NCBI GenBank assembly: GCA_030038565.1
Contig: JASHSS010000783.1
Span: forward strand, 1 to 32,787
Source of the DNA: Bryobacteraceae bacterium
GTDB lineage: Bacteria; Acidobacteriota; Terriglobia; Bryobacterales; Bryobacteraceae
DNA length: 32,787 bases
Direction: 5' to 3'
Shown: positions 1 through 7,711 of the stretch, in pieces
How positions within the stretch are numbered: the first letter of the stretch is position 1
Layout: each line of letters begins with the position of its first letter
Program-made: the position numbers and the translations under genes
The notes under the pieces: model-generated
The model's input: only the letters and a program-made list of their open reading frames with translations
Database searches by the model: none
What the model was told of the DNA's origin: nothing

Positions 1-2340
1 GGGATCGGCGCCAATACCGGTGCATTCTCCGCGCTGCGGGCGCTGGTGTGGAATCCGCTGCCGTATCCTGCGCCCGAGCGCCTGGTGGCGCTTTATGAAA
101 CGGGCGTGGATGGCAAACCGCGCGGCGTGGCGGAGGCCAATTTGCTCGATTGGCGGCGCCACACGCCGCTCATCGAATCCATGGCCGCCTATCAGCCACG
201 CTCCTTCGGCCTCACCCTTCGTGAGAACGACCCAGTGACAGTGATTCAAACCGGGATGGTGACGGCCGGCTTCTTCCCGGTGCTGGGGGTGAGCCCCGCG
301 TTGGGGCGCACTTTCACGGAAGTGGAAGAAGCCTCCGAGGCCCACCTGCTGGTGCTCACCGGGAGGTTGTGGCGGCGGGTCTTCGCGTCCGACCGGGCGG
401 TGATCGGCCGTAAGGTTTTTCTCAACGAGGACCCCTTCACCATCATCGGGGTGATGCCCGCCGGGTTCGATTACCCGATCGGCGGAGTGCTCCCGGACGC
501 CTTCTTTCCGCTCAGCCGGCGCGACTATTGCTGCGCTCGGCTGGGATCCCAGGAGGCCGTGGCGCGGTTGGCGCCTGGCGCCGGCATCCAGGCAGCCCGC
601 GCGCAACTGGAAGCTGCGGCGGCCGCGGTGGCCCGCGACTATCCGGCCACCAACGCCGGACGCAGCGCCGGGCTGCGGCCGCTCGCCGAGACCATAGCCG
701 GGCCCCGGCGCGAACCGCTGTTCCTCCTCACCGCCGCGGCTCTCGCTCTGCTCCTGATCGCCTGCGCCAATGTGGCCGGACTGATCCTGGCGCGCGGCCT
801 GGCGCGCACGCGCGAGATGGCCATCCGGGCATCCTTGGGAGCCGGTCGGGCGGGGTGGACCGCGCCGTTCCTCGTGGAAGCCGCGGCCTTGGCGGTAGCG
901 GGCGGGTTGGGCGGCCTGGCCGCGGCGCGCCTGGTTCTGCGAATGGTCCCGGCATTCGTGCCGGGAACCGCCCTGGCGCAGCCGCTCGGGTTGGATGGCG
1001 CGGCTTTCGGCTTTGCGCTGGCGCTGTCTGCCGGCGTGGCCTTGGTCTTGGGCTCCGCGCCGGCATGGCTTCTGCCGGGGGATCTGGCGTCGCTGCTCAG
1101 GGCGGGTGGAGGGATAGGAGCGTCGGGGCCCGCGGCCGGATCCACCCGCTTCCGCAACGCGCTGGTGGTGGCGCAGGTGGCGCTCTCCGTGGTCCTGCTG
1201 CTGGGAGCGGCGGTGCTGTTGCGCAGCCTGCTGCGTCTCTCGACCGTCAGCCCCGGATTTCAGACCGCCCACGCCCTGCGCTTCGGTATCGGCCTGCCGG
1301 AGAAGCGCTACGACACCGAGCGCAAGCTCATCGATTTCCATCATGAGCTGATCGAAAGCCTCGCCGCGCTGCCGGGCGTGCGCAGCGCCGGCGCCGCATC
1401 GCGGCTTCCCCTGCGCGGAGGTGGGGTGGGACCGGGCGGCTCTTTTCAAATTGCCGGGACCAATATCCCCGTTCCCGAGCGCCCGGTAGCCAGGGTGAAC
1501 ACGGCTTCACCGGGCTATTTCGAAGCCATGGGCATTCCGCTCGTCGAGGGCCGCACCTTTTCCTGGCGCGACGATCAGCCGGGACGGCGGCGCGTAGCGA
1601 TAGTCAACCGCAGCTTCGCCCGCATGTATCTTCAGGGGCGCGAGCGGCTCGGCACGCGGCTCGATTTGCGATGGATGAGCGAGTTGAATCCTGCCGGATC
1701 GATTTGGGAGATCGTCGGCGTGGTGGGCGACACCCGGCAGGCCGATCTCGACCGGGAGCCGATCCCCGAGATTTTTCTGTCGTGGTCGCAGATTGGCGCC
1801 GATGGCGGCGTGTATGTGATTCGCGCCTCGGGCGGCGAAGCCGGCCTGGCGCGCGCCATCGCCGGGTGCGTGGAGCGCATCGATCCACACCTGGAGCGCA
1901 TCTCGCCGACCCCGCTGGAACTGGTGGTAGACCGCAACCTCGCCGGCCGCCGGGCAACCCTCCGGCTGGTGGCCGGCTTTGGCGCGCTGGCGCTGTTGCT
2001 GGCGGCGCTCGGGGTGTACGGCATGGTGGCCTTCCGCGCCGCCGAGCGGCAGCGCGAAATGGCCATCCGGATGGCCCTCGGCGCAACCGCCGCGGAGGTG
2101 CGGGCCCTGGTGCTGGGGCATGGCCTCCGGCTGGCCGCGGTGGGCGCCGCCTTGGGTCTCGCGGCGTTCCTTCCCGCCAGCCGCGTAATCCAGGCGCAAG
2201 TCTACGGCGTGAGCATGACGGATCCGTTCAGCATGGCGGCGGCCGCCGTGCTGGCAGTGGGCGCCGCCGCGGCTGCTGCGATTGCGCCATCGTTTCGCGC
2301 GGCGCGGCGGGCGCCGATGGAGCTGCTCCGCGAGGGGTAA
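1..2340 (+). CDS. ADOP-family ABC transporter permease (MacB/FtsX type), 5' end outside window
   Basis: The reading frame is open from the first base of the window, and its first residues (GIGANTGAF, then NPLPYPAPERLV) match the start of the periplasmic part of MacB-like permeases, so the gene begins upstream and the internal ATG at 46 is not the start. The visible 779 residues hold a MacB periplasmic domain, a membrane block (LFLLTAAALALLLIACANV, followed by REMAIRASLGAGR), more membrane helices, a second periplasmic domain and a second FtsX block (ERQREMAIRMALGA) ending in MELLREG. This duplicated layout is that of the 'acidobacterial duplicated orphan permeases', which usually have no ATPase gene beside them; none is seen here. 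The family acts in the inner membrane, probably as a mechanotransmission or export permease, but the substrate is unknown. Family assignment is firm, role is not. Confidence 0.93.
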   Translation, partial: GIGANTGAFSALRALVWNPLPYPAPERLVALYETGVDGKPRGVAEANLLDWRRHTPLIESMAAYQPRSFGLTLRENDPVTVIQTGMVTAGFFPVLGVSPALGRTFTEVEEASEAHLLVLTGRLWRRVFASDRAVIGRKVFLNEDPFTIIGVMPAGFDYPIGGVLPDAFFPLSRRDYCCARLGSQEAVARLAPGAGIQAARAQLEAAAAAVARDYPATNAGRSAGLRPLAETIAGPRREPLFLLTAAALALLLIACANVAGLILARGLARTREMAIRASLGAGRAGWTAPFLVEAAALAVAGGLGGLAAARLVLRMVPAFVPGTALAQPLGLDGAAFGFALALSAGVALVLGSAPAWLLPGDLASLLRAGGGIGASGPAAGSTRFRNALVVAQVALSVVLLLGAAVLLRSLLRLSTVSPGFQTAHALRFGIGLPEKRYDTERKLIDFHHELIESLAALPGVRSAGAASRLPLRGGGVGPGGSFQIAGTNIPVPERPVARVNTASPGYFEAMGIPLVEGRTFSWRDDQPGRRRVAIVNRSFARMYLQGRERLGTRLDLRWMSELNPAGSIWEIVGVVGDTRQADLDREPIPEIFLSWSQIGADGGVYVIRASGGEAGLARAIAGCVERIDPHLERISPTPLELVVDRNLAGRRATLRLVAGFGALALLLAALGVYGMVAFRAAERQREMAIRMALGATAAEVRALVLGHGLRLAAVGAALGLAAFLPASRVIQAQVYGVSMTDPFSMAAAAVLAVGAAAAAAIAPSFRAARRAPMELLREG

Positions 2341-2593
2341 GCACACCATCACTGGTGCGCCGCAACAGACCCGGCTCGGGGAACAGGGTGCGAGCGCCAT
2401 CGCCTACCGTTACCCGCTTTCCTAGCGATGCCGTCTAAGCCGCTGGATCGACCACTCTTGTAGCGGCGGCTCCGCGGATTCCGCGCCGGCGTATCCGGCA
2501 TTGTAATGGTGGTCACCCTGGGCTTCGCCCGGCCTCGCCAAAGGGCTGGATCGCGCACCCGATTTGTGCTACGGTTCCCGCAAGGAGTCGCTT

Positions 2594-2725
2594 ATGCTGA
2601 ACTGGCTGTTTCGCTTATGGCGAAGGTTTGGCGCGTGGGTGACGCAACGCCCGTTGGTGCCCGCGCATCACGACCCAATATCCCAACCGTACCATCCTTC
2701 CAATCTTCACGCTCGTCATCACTAG
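2594..2725 (+). CDS. possible small protein, 43 aa
   Basis: A short frame starts at ATG 2594, six bases after an AAGGAG ribosome-binding site (2582-2587), and ends at TAG 2723-2725. The product begins MLNWLFRLWRRFGAW, which could form a short amphipathic, tryptophan- and arginine-rich helix; the C-terminal half is rich in His and Pro and looks disordered. The ribosome-binding site is better than that of several real genes in the window. The stop codon lies in the outer arm of the adjacent inverted-repeat element, so the element may have truncated or reshaped the 3' end. I recognise no family. It could be chance, since one good ribosome-binding site and 43 codons are weak proof. Confidence 0.35.
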   Translation: MLNWLFRLWRRFGAWVTQRPLVPAHHDPISQPYHPSNLHARHH

Positions 2726-2872
2726 ACTAGCAGGTTGCGGCAAAAAGGCTCGCAGAGGGATCCTGGCAGGCGAAACCGCCTGCCCCACCCAGCGCAGAAT
2801 CAGCAGCTTGAGGAGCCAGGTGGGGCAGGCATTCAGCCTGCCGAAGCCTTTTTCCGCAGCCTGCTAGTCTAG
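2722..2872. repeat. MITE-like nested inverted-repeat element, about 151 bp
   Basis: The left arm (2722-2750) begins CTAGACTAGCAGGTTGCGGC and the right arm (2845-2872) is its reverse complement with one missing base and one substitution. Inside lie two hairpins, GGCAGGC/GCCTGCC at 2765-2784 and again at 2824-2842, and the 12-mer GCCTGCCCCACC (2778-2789) is exactly complementary to GGTGGGGCAGGC (2819-2830). The whole piece can therefore fold into one long cruciform or into several smaller hairpins. It has no coding capacity. The form suggests a miniature transposable element or a large REP-like extragenic palindrome; I see no clear target-site duplication. Confidence 0.7.
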
Positions 2873-2887
2873 CGGAGCGGCCTGGCC

Positions 2888-2906
2888 GGCAGGTGAATGG
2901 CCTGCC
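2888..2906. repeat. REP-like palindrome (GGCAGG...CCTGCC, then CCACC)
   Basis: GGCAGG (2888-2893) and CCTGCC (2901-2906) form a hairpin followed by CCACC. The core and the CCCCACC tail are the same as in the hairpins inside the 2722-2872 element, so this is probably another copy of the same interspersed family. Confidence 0.55.
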
Positions 2907-2957
2907 CCACCAACGAAGGATCGATAACCGCGCCGGTCAGCCGGGCGCCGGTACGCG

Positions 2958-2973
2958 CCTGCCTTACGGCAGG
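2958..2973 (-). terminator. hairpin enclosing the stop codon of the beta-helix gene
   Basis: CCTGCC (2958-2963) and GGCAGG (2968-2973) form a 6-bp stem whose four-base loop contains the TAA stop of the minus-strand gene that ends at 2964. There is no U-run after it, so intrinsic termination is uncertain; it may instead be a copy of the CCTGCC repeat family or an mRNA-end stabiliser. Confidence 0.35.
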
Positions 2974-4250
2974 TCCCGGCACAGGTTGCCCCGCACCAGG
3001 TTCCAGTCCGCGGCGATCCCGGGCGCGCGCGCCACGCACCGCCGCTCCATCCCGAAGCCCGTGATGAGGTTGTCTTCAATGCGATTGCCGCGCGCGGGAG
3101 AGGGCCGCGATACGCCCTTCCCCAGGTAAATACCGCTGCGCAACATATCCGGTTCATCCGCCAGGTAGTAACACGGGCCACACCGCGCGGTATTCAGGTT
3201 CGTCAGACGGTTGTGCGCGATCAGGTGGCCTTCGCCGATGACGAAGATGCCCCCGTAGCGCGCGCCATCGATCTGGTTACCGGTCACCCGCACATTCCGC
3301 GACTGCATGTCCGGGTTGCTGTCGTTGAAGACGATGCCGAAGTTGGCCATCGCGCGGCACCGGTTGTCCGCCACCACGCCATCGTGGAAGCCGTCCAGGT
3401 CGATGCACTTGCCGTTGATCTCCTCGAAGCGGTTGCCCCGGTAAGCCGAGCGGTCCACGTTGCCGGCTGTATCGAGAGCCACCGGCACATCCTCCACCAC
3501 GCTCCCCGGATAGCCGATGCGCCGGCCGCCGTTGGCTTCCACCCGGACGTCGCTGGCGTGGCCCACCTCCACCGCATCCCGGCCGATGTTTAAGAACTCG
3601 TTCCAGGCGATCAGCCCGCCGGCATTGCGCGGCGACGTGTACAGGGAATGCGTCCAAACGCCGTTGCCCAAAACGTTGCGGAACCGGCAGTGCGTCACCC
3701 GAAAGCCGGCGGTGCCTTCCTCCAGCAGGATGCCGCCGGTGGTGTTGTTACGGCCCTGGGGGTCGAGCGAGCCGCTATCGGACACCTCCACCCCGTCGAT
3801 GGAGACATCCCGCGACCGGTTCACCAGCACGGCAAAGCCGGCCACGTTGGCGATGCGCAGGCCCGCCATCGCCAGACGCCGGCAGTTCTCCGCCAGGATC
3901 CCGTTGTCCTGGGTGAACTGCGCGAAGGCGCGGTTGGAAGGCGGCAGCCCCATGCGCGTAGCGGCTTCCGCGAGGGCCGCGCGATTGCCATCCATGGAAA
4001 AGCCTTGTAGCGTCACGTCGCGCCCGGTCACCACCAGCAGGGCGGGTCCGTGAAAATCGGCGGCCGCCCGCAGGGTGGTGGCGCCGCCGGGGGCGCCTTC
4101 CACGCGGACCGGACCCTCCACCAGCATCTCCGCATGAAGTTGCACCACCCCCGCGGGCAACTGGACCACGCGGACCGCGGGAGCCGGGCCCGCCAACAGC
4201 CAGGCCGCAATCGCCAACGCCGCCGCGCCCGGCCACCCCCAGCGTGACAC
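2964..4250 (-). CDS. secreted right-handed parallel beta-helix repeat protein
   Basis: The 428-residue product starts at GTG (4248-4250) with a signal peptide (hydrophobic AALAIAAWLLAG, cleavage probably near residues 24-26), so it should be exported. The rest consists of repeating short strands rich in N, G, V and I, such as NRSRDVSIDGVEVSDSG and ENCRRLAMAGLRIANVAGF, with asparagine-ladder positions typical of NosD, pectate-lyase-like and phage-tailspike right-handed beta-helices. No catalytic set can be named, so a polysaccharide lyase, an epimerase or a plain surface protein are all possible. It begins 3 nt after the methyltransferase stop, so the two are almost certainly cotranscribed and probably translationally coupled; no separate promoter is visible. 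Confidence 0.85.
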   Translation of the reverse strand: MSRWGWPGAAALAIAAWLLAGPAPAVRVVQLPAGVVQLHAEMLVEGPVRVEGAPGGATTLRAAADFHGPALLVVTGRDVTLQGFSMDGNRAALAEAATRMGLPPSNRAFAQFTQDNGILAENCRRLAMAGLRIANVAGFAVLVNRSRDVSIDGVEVSDSGSLDPQGRNNTTGGILLEEGTAGFRVTHCRFRNVLGNGVWTHSLYTSPRNAGGLIAWNEFLNIGRDAVEVGHASDVRVEANGGRRIGYPGSVVEDVPVALDTAGNVDRSAYRGNRFEEINGKCIDLDGFHDGVVADNRCRAMANFGIVFNDSNPDMQSRNVRVTGNQIDGARYGGIFVIGEGHLIAHNRLTNLNTARCGPCYYLADEPDMLRSGIYLGKGVSRPSPARGNRIEDNLITGFGMERRCVARAPGIAADWNLVRGNLCRDLP

Positions 4251-4253
4251 CCT

Positions 4254-5546
4254 CTACACCACCTCGATCGCGACCGGCGCAAACACGCGCTTGCCCAGCT
4301 CGATCCGCACTTCGTGCCGGCCGCGGCCAATCCCCTCCGGCAGCCGGAAGTTGAATTCGTAGCGGCTCAGCAGCGGATCGGTGCAGAAGGATTCCACCTC
4401 CGCCGTTTCGAGCCCGTCCACCGTCGCGCGGAACCGCGCCGGATCGCTCACCTCCATCATCGCCACCTTCACCGAGCGGCTCAGGATGCGGTCGCCCGAA
4501 ACCAGGTTGACGCCGTCGGTAACCGCCGCGATGCGCGGCACCAGCGGACCCGGCGGCATCAGGCGCACCCAGACGGGCGCGCACAGGGGGAGCCCGTTCG
4601 AGCGCAGCTCGATGGGAACCAGGCCCGTGCGGATTCCCTCCGGCAGCGCCACGTTCACCTGCGAGACGCCATCGGCGGCCGGCTCGCCGAGGTAGATTCC
4701 GCGGCATGGCGCTCCATCGGCGGCGACCTCCAGCCGGTTCAGGTCGCAGGCGGCGGGCAGGTTCTCCACCCACACCGAGAGCGCCGCCATGGCGCCCGCC
4801 GACGGCGCTACGGCCTCTCCGGTGAGCGCGTTGCTGATGTTGCGGATGGCCGCCGCGGGGAGCTCCGGCGCCGCTCCCTCGGGCGGCTTGCGGCAGGTGA
4901 TCCACATATACTGCGTCCAGATCTGCTCCAGCGCCAGCAATCGAAAACCCTGCTCCCGGGTGAAGGCGCGGATCTCCTCGGGCGTGATGCGCACGCCGCT
5001 CCAGGTGTCGTATTTCTGCGCGTGGGGCGGCAGCCCGTTGAGCTGGCAGCGCAGGATGCCGCCCGGCTTCAACACGCGCCATGCTTCGCGCAGGTAGTCG
5101 AACACCACCTCGCGGCTGGGAATGTGCTGGAACACCGCGTAGGAATACACGAAGTCGAAGGTTTCGCCGGCGAACAGCGCCAGGTCCGCTCCGGAACCCC
5201 GGTGCGGGTGCGCGTTGGGAGTCCCGCGCAGCCTTTCGGCGGCCATCCGGATCATCTCGTCGGAGACATCCACGCCGTGTATTTCGCCGAAGTGGCGTGC
5301 CATGGGCCGCATCAGCCGTCCGGGCCCGCAGCCGATTTCGAGCGCCCGGTCGCGCCGCCCGAGGCGCTTCAACTCCGTCACCAGCGAGCGCACTACATCC
5401 GAGCCGGTGGCGAAGAACTCGTCGTCCTCCTGGCCCCGCCGCCCGAAGGCTACGTAATAGTAAGCGTCTTCACCCGCGCGCTGGTTCCAATCCGCGCGCA
5501 TCCTGGCTGCAACTGAGGAGTCTTCCATCTGGGCTGCCGGGTCCAC
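4254..5546 (-). CDS. class I SAM-dependent methyltransferase with beta-rich C-terminal half
   Basis: The 430-residue product has an N-terminal Rossmann methyltransferase domain (about residues 45-200). Motif I is ALEIGCGPGRL (68-78), followed by HGVDVSDEMI (acidic loop), VYSYAVFQHI and WRVLKPGGIL (motifs II/III). Residues about 225-430 form a separate part with two similar strands, QVNVALPEGIRTGLVPIEL and FNFRLPEGIGRGRHEVRIEL, which recall the TIGR03437/IPT-like Ig folds of Solibacter proteins; that similarity is my own reading. The substrate is unknown. I give the GTG start at 5546; ATG 5526-5528 (residue 7) is equally plausible and neither has a clear ribosome-binding site. The gene lies 7 nt after the isochorismatase-like gene and 3 nt before the beta-helix gene, one operon. 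Confidence 0.85.
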   Translation of the reverse strand: MDPAAQMEDSSVAARMRADWNQRAGEDAYYYVAFGRRGQEDDEFFATGSDVVRSLVTELKRLGRRDRALEIGCGPGRLMRPMARHFGEIHGVDVSDEMIRMAAERLRGTPNAHPHRGSGADLALFAGETFDFVYSYAVFQHIPSREVVFDYLREAWRVLKPGGILRCQLNGLPPHAQKYDTWSGVRITPEEIRAFTREQGFRLLALEQIWTQYMWITCRKPPEGAAPELPAAAIRNISNALTGEAVAPSAGAMAALSVWVENLPAACDLNRLEVAADGAPCRGIYLGEPAADGVSQVNVALPEGIRTGLVPIELRSNGLPLCAPVWVRLMPPGPLVPRIAAVTDGVNLVSGDRILSRSVKVAMMEVSDPARFRATVDGLETAEVESFCTDPLLSRYEFNFRLPEGIGRGRHEVRIELGKRVFAPVAIEVV

Positions 5547-5553
5547 TATCGGT

Positions 5554-6141
5554 CTACTGCAATGCCTTCACGAACTCTTCCGCCGTGATCACTTCGGCGC
5601 GCGAGGGGAACAGCTTCTGGACCAGCGCCGCGTGCAATTCCGCATCGCGATCGGCGCAGCAATCCGAAATCACCGCCAGGCGGAAGTCGGCGTCGCAGGC
5701 CTCCAGCAGCGTGGAGAGCACCACGCCGCTGGTGGCGATGCCGAATAGAACCAGGGTATCGATTTCCTTGGCGCGGAGGATCATCTCCAGGTCCGTTCCG
5801 GGGAAGGCGCTCACCCGGTGCTTGGTAATCACGAGGTCGTCCGGTTGGGGTCCCAGCGCGGGGTGGATTTTGCCCGAATCGCCCTGGAAAAACTTCTGCC
5901 ACTGCGGGGAAGACTTGATCGCCCCGAACAGCTTATTCCGCTCGCTGGCCTCCGGAAATCCCGGCCGGAAGCCGACCTGAACGTGAATCACCACCATCCC
6001 CGCCTTCCGTGCGGCTCCCGCGGCTGCCGCGGCGCGGGCGAGGAACTCCTCCGGGTTGGTATACATGGCGACAATCCCGGCTTGGCAATCCATGGCCAGC
6101 AGGGCAGTGTGCGCGATATCGAAGGACAAGCCGGTTCCCAT
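5554..6141 (-). CDS. isochorismatase-fold cysteine-hydrolase-like protein lacking the catalytic Cys
   Basis: The 195-residue product has the isochorismatase/nicotinamidase fold: Asp18 in LLAMDCQAG, Lys108 in DLVITKHRVSAF, and the GIATSGVVLST turn at 134-144. In true cysteine hydrolases the turn reads GVATNVCVE; here the nucleophile position (140) is Val, so the thiol mechanism is missing. That state is known in isochorismatases and PhzD, which hydrolyse vinyl ethers without Cys, so the protein may act in that way or be a binding protein. I chose ATG 6141 over a TTG thirty bases upstream because family similarity begins here. A TACACT -10-like box ends 6 nt before the ATG, suggesting a leaderless message. 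First gene of the three-gene unit running down to 2964. Confidence 0.85.
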   Translation of the reverse strand: MGTGLSFDIAHTALLAMDCQAGIVAMYTNPEEFLARAAAAAGAARKAGMVVIHVQVGFRPGFPEASERNKLFGAIKSSPQWQKFFQGDSGKIHPALGPQPDDLVITKHRVSAFPGTDLEMILRAKEIDTLVLFGIATSGVVLSTLLEACDADFRLAVISDCCADRDAELHAALVQKLFPSRAEVITAEEFVKALQ

Positions 6142-6223
6142 GGGGTTAGTGTACCGCCCGCGCTCCCCCAAAATGTCCGGCGGCGGATGCTATCTTGCTG
6201 CGCGGCCCAGATCGGCCGGCCGG

Positions 6224-7711
6224 TCACGCCTTTTTAATCTGCATCACCACCTTCGCCTCGATGTTCTTGTAATAGGTTTTGGCAAACTGCTCCGCTACAT
6301 CCTGCCCTACCTCTTCTGTCTTTTCGTTTCCTTTCAATTTGTCGAAAACGAATTCAAGAGAACTCTTAATCCCTTCCTTAGCCGAATCTGCGATGATGTC
6401 TTGTAACATTTTGATAGCATCGGCCTTGCTGACTTTGCCAAGTTTGAGCCGGGATAATGGCGACTTTTCGAAGACGATTGTTGCGAACTTTTTACTTTCA
6501 ATCCAATCGTCAAGTCCGGAGAGAAAAGTATCATAGCCGGCCTCCGTCGCAACCGCCTCGAAAAATTGGGCCGGGGTCATGTTCCCCTTGATCAGTTTGC
6601 TCGCGTTTTTAACGGCAGCCTCCAGTGCCCCCTTCATGGCCCCCTTTAACCCGCGGGCCACAAGCTTTTTAACTCGGTCAGCGCCTATCCGGGTGGCCCA
6701 CTTGTTGCTCATCAACTTTTTGGCCGCCGAATCGGCAACGCCTTTGATGACCTTTTCACCCTTCTCACCTTTCATCAGGTCATCCACAGCGCCGGTCGCC
6801 GCCCCCAACAGGCCGTCAATTACAATATTTTTGACCGCGGACTCCCCGCCGCCGCTGGTGCCGGCGATGTACTTGCCGAGTTCAGTTGCAGACGACTTAA
6901 GTAGTTCAGCCCCACCGCCCGAGATTGCACCGGCTCCCGGTGTGGCTCCCAACTCGACGTTAGCTATTGCTCCAGCTATATCGAAAGACGTATCTCTGGT
7001 GAATTCAAGGCCAGACACGATACTCCCCGCCCGGCCGATCACGTCTTCCCGATACTTAATCATGACTTTGTAGGCTTTGTCGATTGGAGGGCCATACTTA
7101 CCGAGTTGATCTTGGATTCTCTTGAAATCCCCGCTGTTCACCGCATTTTTTAGTGCCTCAAAAGACTGTTCACCGGCTTTTATGAGACTTTCATCCGGCA
7201 ATTTGGGACCCATTACGCTGCAAAACCAACTGACGATATACTGGTCTTTGTTAATATCATGGAAAGTGTCCCAATAAATCCGCGCGCCTTCCGACCGCTG
7301 CTGGGCCGCGAGCACCACCGTTCGTTTGAGCGTGGAGATCATCTCTTTGTTGAAGTTCTCAAATTCCTTTTTGGTGAAGACATAAGTCTTCCCGTTGACT
7401 GTGATTATCTGACGCGGCTCATCCGGCACGGCAGAGTGCTTCTGCGCCGCCGCGTCACCTCCTCCGAACGCCGCGGCAAAGGAAGCCGCACTGGGTCCGG
7501 CAAGTTTGGCAAGAGCAGCGGCGGTCTTGGGGCCGACAACTCCATCCTCTTTCAGCCCGGATCGCCTTTGAAACTGCTTGACTGCCTTTGTTGTATCGGC
7601 ATCGAATAAATCGTTTTCGGCGAGTTTTTGCTGAAGCACTACCTTGGTATTGAGAATTTTTTTCAGTGTCAGGACCAGCGCTTCCTTCGATCCCTGCTTG
7701 AGCATTTTCAT
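6224..7711 (-). CDS. protein with N-terminal peptidoglycan-binding domain and unknown helical body
   Basis: Residues about 1-70 form a PG_binding_1 domain (FDADTTKAVKQFQRRSGLKE, DGVVGPKTAAALAKL). The other 425 residues match nothing I know. They are mostly helical, with glycine-rich stretches (GATPGAGAISGGGAELL, VIDGLLGAATGAVDDLM), a basic patch (ATRIGADRVKKLVARGLKGAMKG) and a lysine-rich C terminus. There is no signal peptide, so cell-wall contact would need a special route or delivery to another cell. ATG 7711 follows AAAGGA by about 10 nt. Codon use is visibly AT-richer than in all neighbours, which suggests recent acquisition. Candidates include an effector or toxin-like protein or a prophage-derived protein; context does not decide. 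Confidence 0.8.
   Translation of the reverse strand: MKMLKQGSKEALVLTLKKILNTKVVLQQKLAENDLFDADTTKAVKQFQRRSGLKEDGVVGPKTAAALAKLAGPSAASFAAAFGGGDAAAQKHSAVPDEPRQIITVNGKTYVFTKKEFENFNKEMISTLKRTVVLAAQQRSEGARIYWDTFHDINKDQYIVSWFCSVMGPKLPDESLIKAGEQSFEALKNAVNSGDFKRIQDQLGKYGPPIDKAYKVMIKYREDVIGRAGSIVSGLEFTRDTSFDIAGAIANVELGATPGAGAISGGGAELLKSSATELGKYIAGTSGGGESAVKNIVIDGLLGAATGAVDDLMKGEKGEKVIKGVADSAAKKLMSNKWATRIGADRVKKLVARGLKGAMKGALEAAVKNASKLIKGNMTPAQFFEAVATEAGYDTFLSGLDDWIESKKFATIVFEKSPLSRLKLGKVSKADAIKMLQDIIADSAKEGIKSSLEFVFDKLKGNEKTEEVGQDVAEQFAKTYYKNIEAKVVMQIKKA

Larger units (their letters stand above)
2341..2963. other. intergenic region with repeats and one possible small ORF
   Basis: About 620 bases lie between the permease stop and the convergent end of the beta-helix gene. 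The region holds a weak CACCA/TGGTG hairpin just after the permease stop (2344-2357), the possible 43-residue ORF at 2594, the inverted-repeat element at 2722-2872 and a further palindrome at 2888-2906. I see no other gene-like frame in 2360-2580. Confidence 0.6.

Noticed and set aside
4314-5516. 400-codon plus-strand frame opposite the methyltransferase
   Set aside because: The minus strand carries intact SAM-binding motifs; the plus frame is His/Arg/Gln-rich noise.
6142-6171. TTG start ten codons upstream of the isochorismatase-fold gene
   Set aside because: A rare start codon without ribosome-binding site, and the extra residues are not part of the family.
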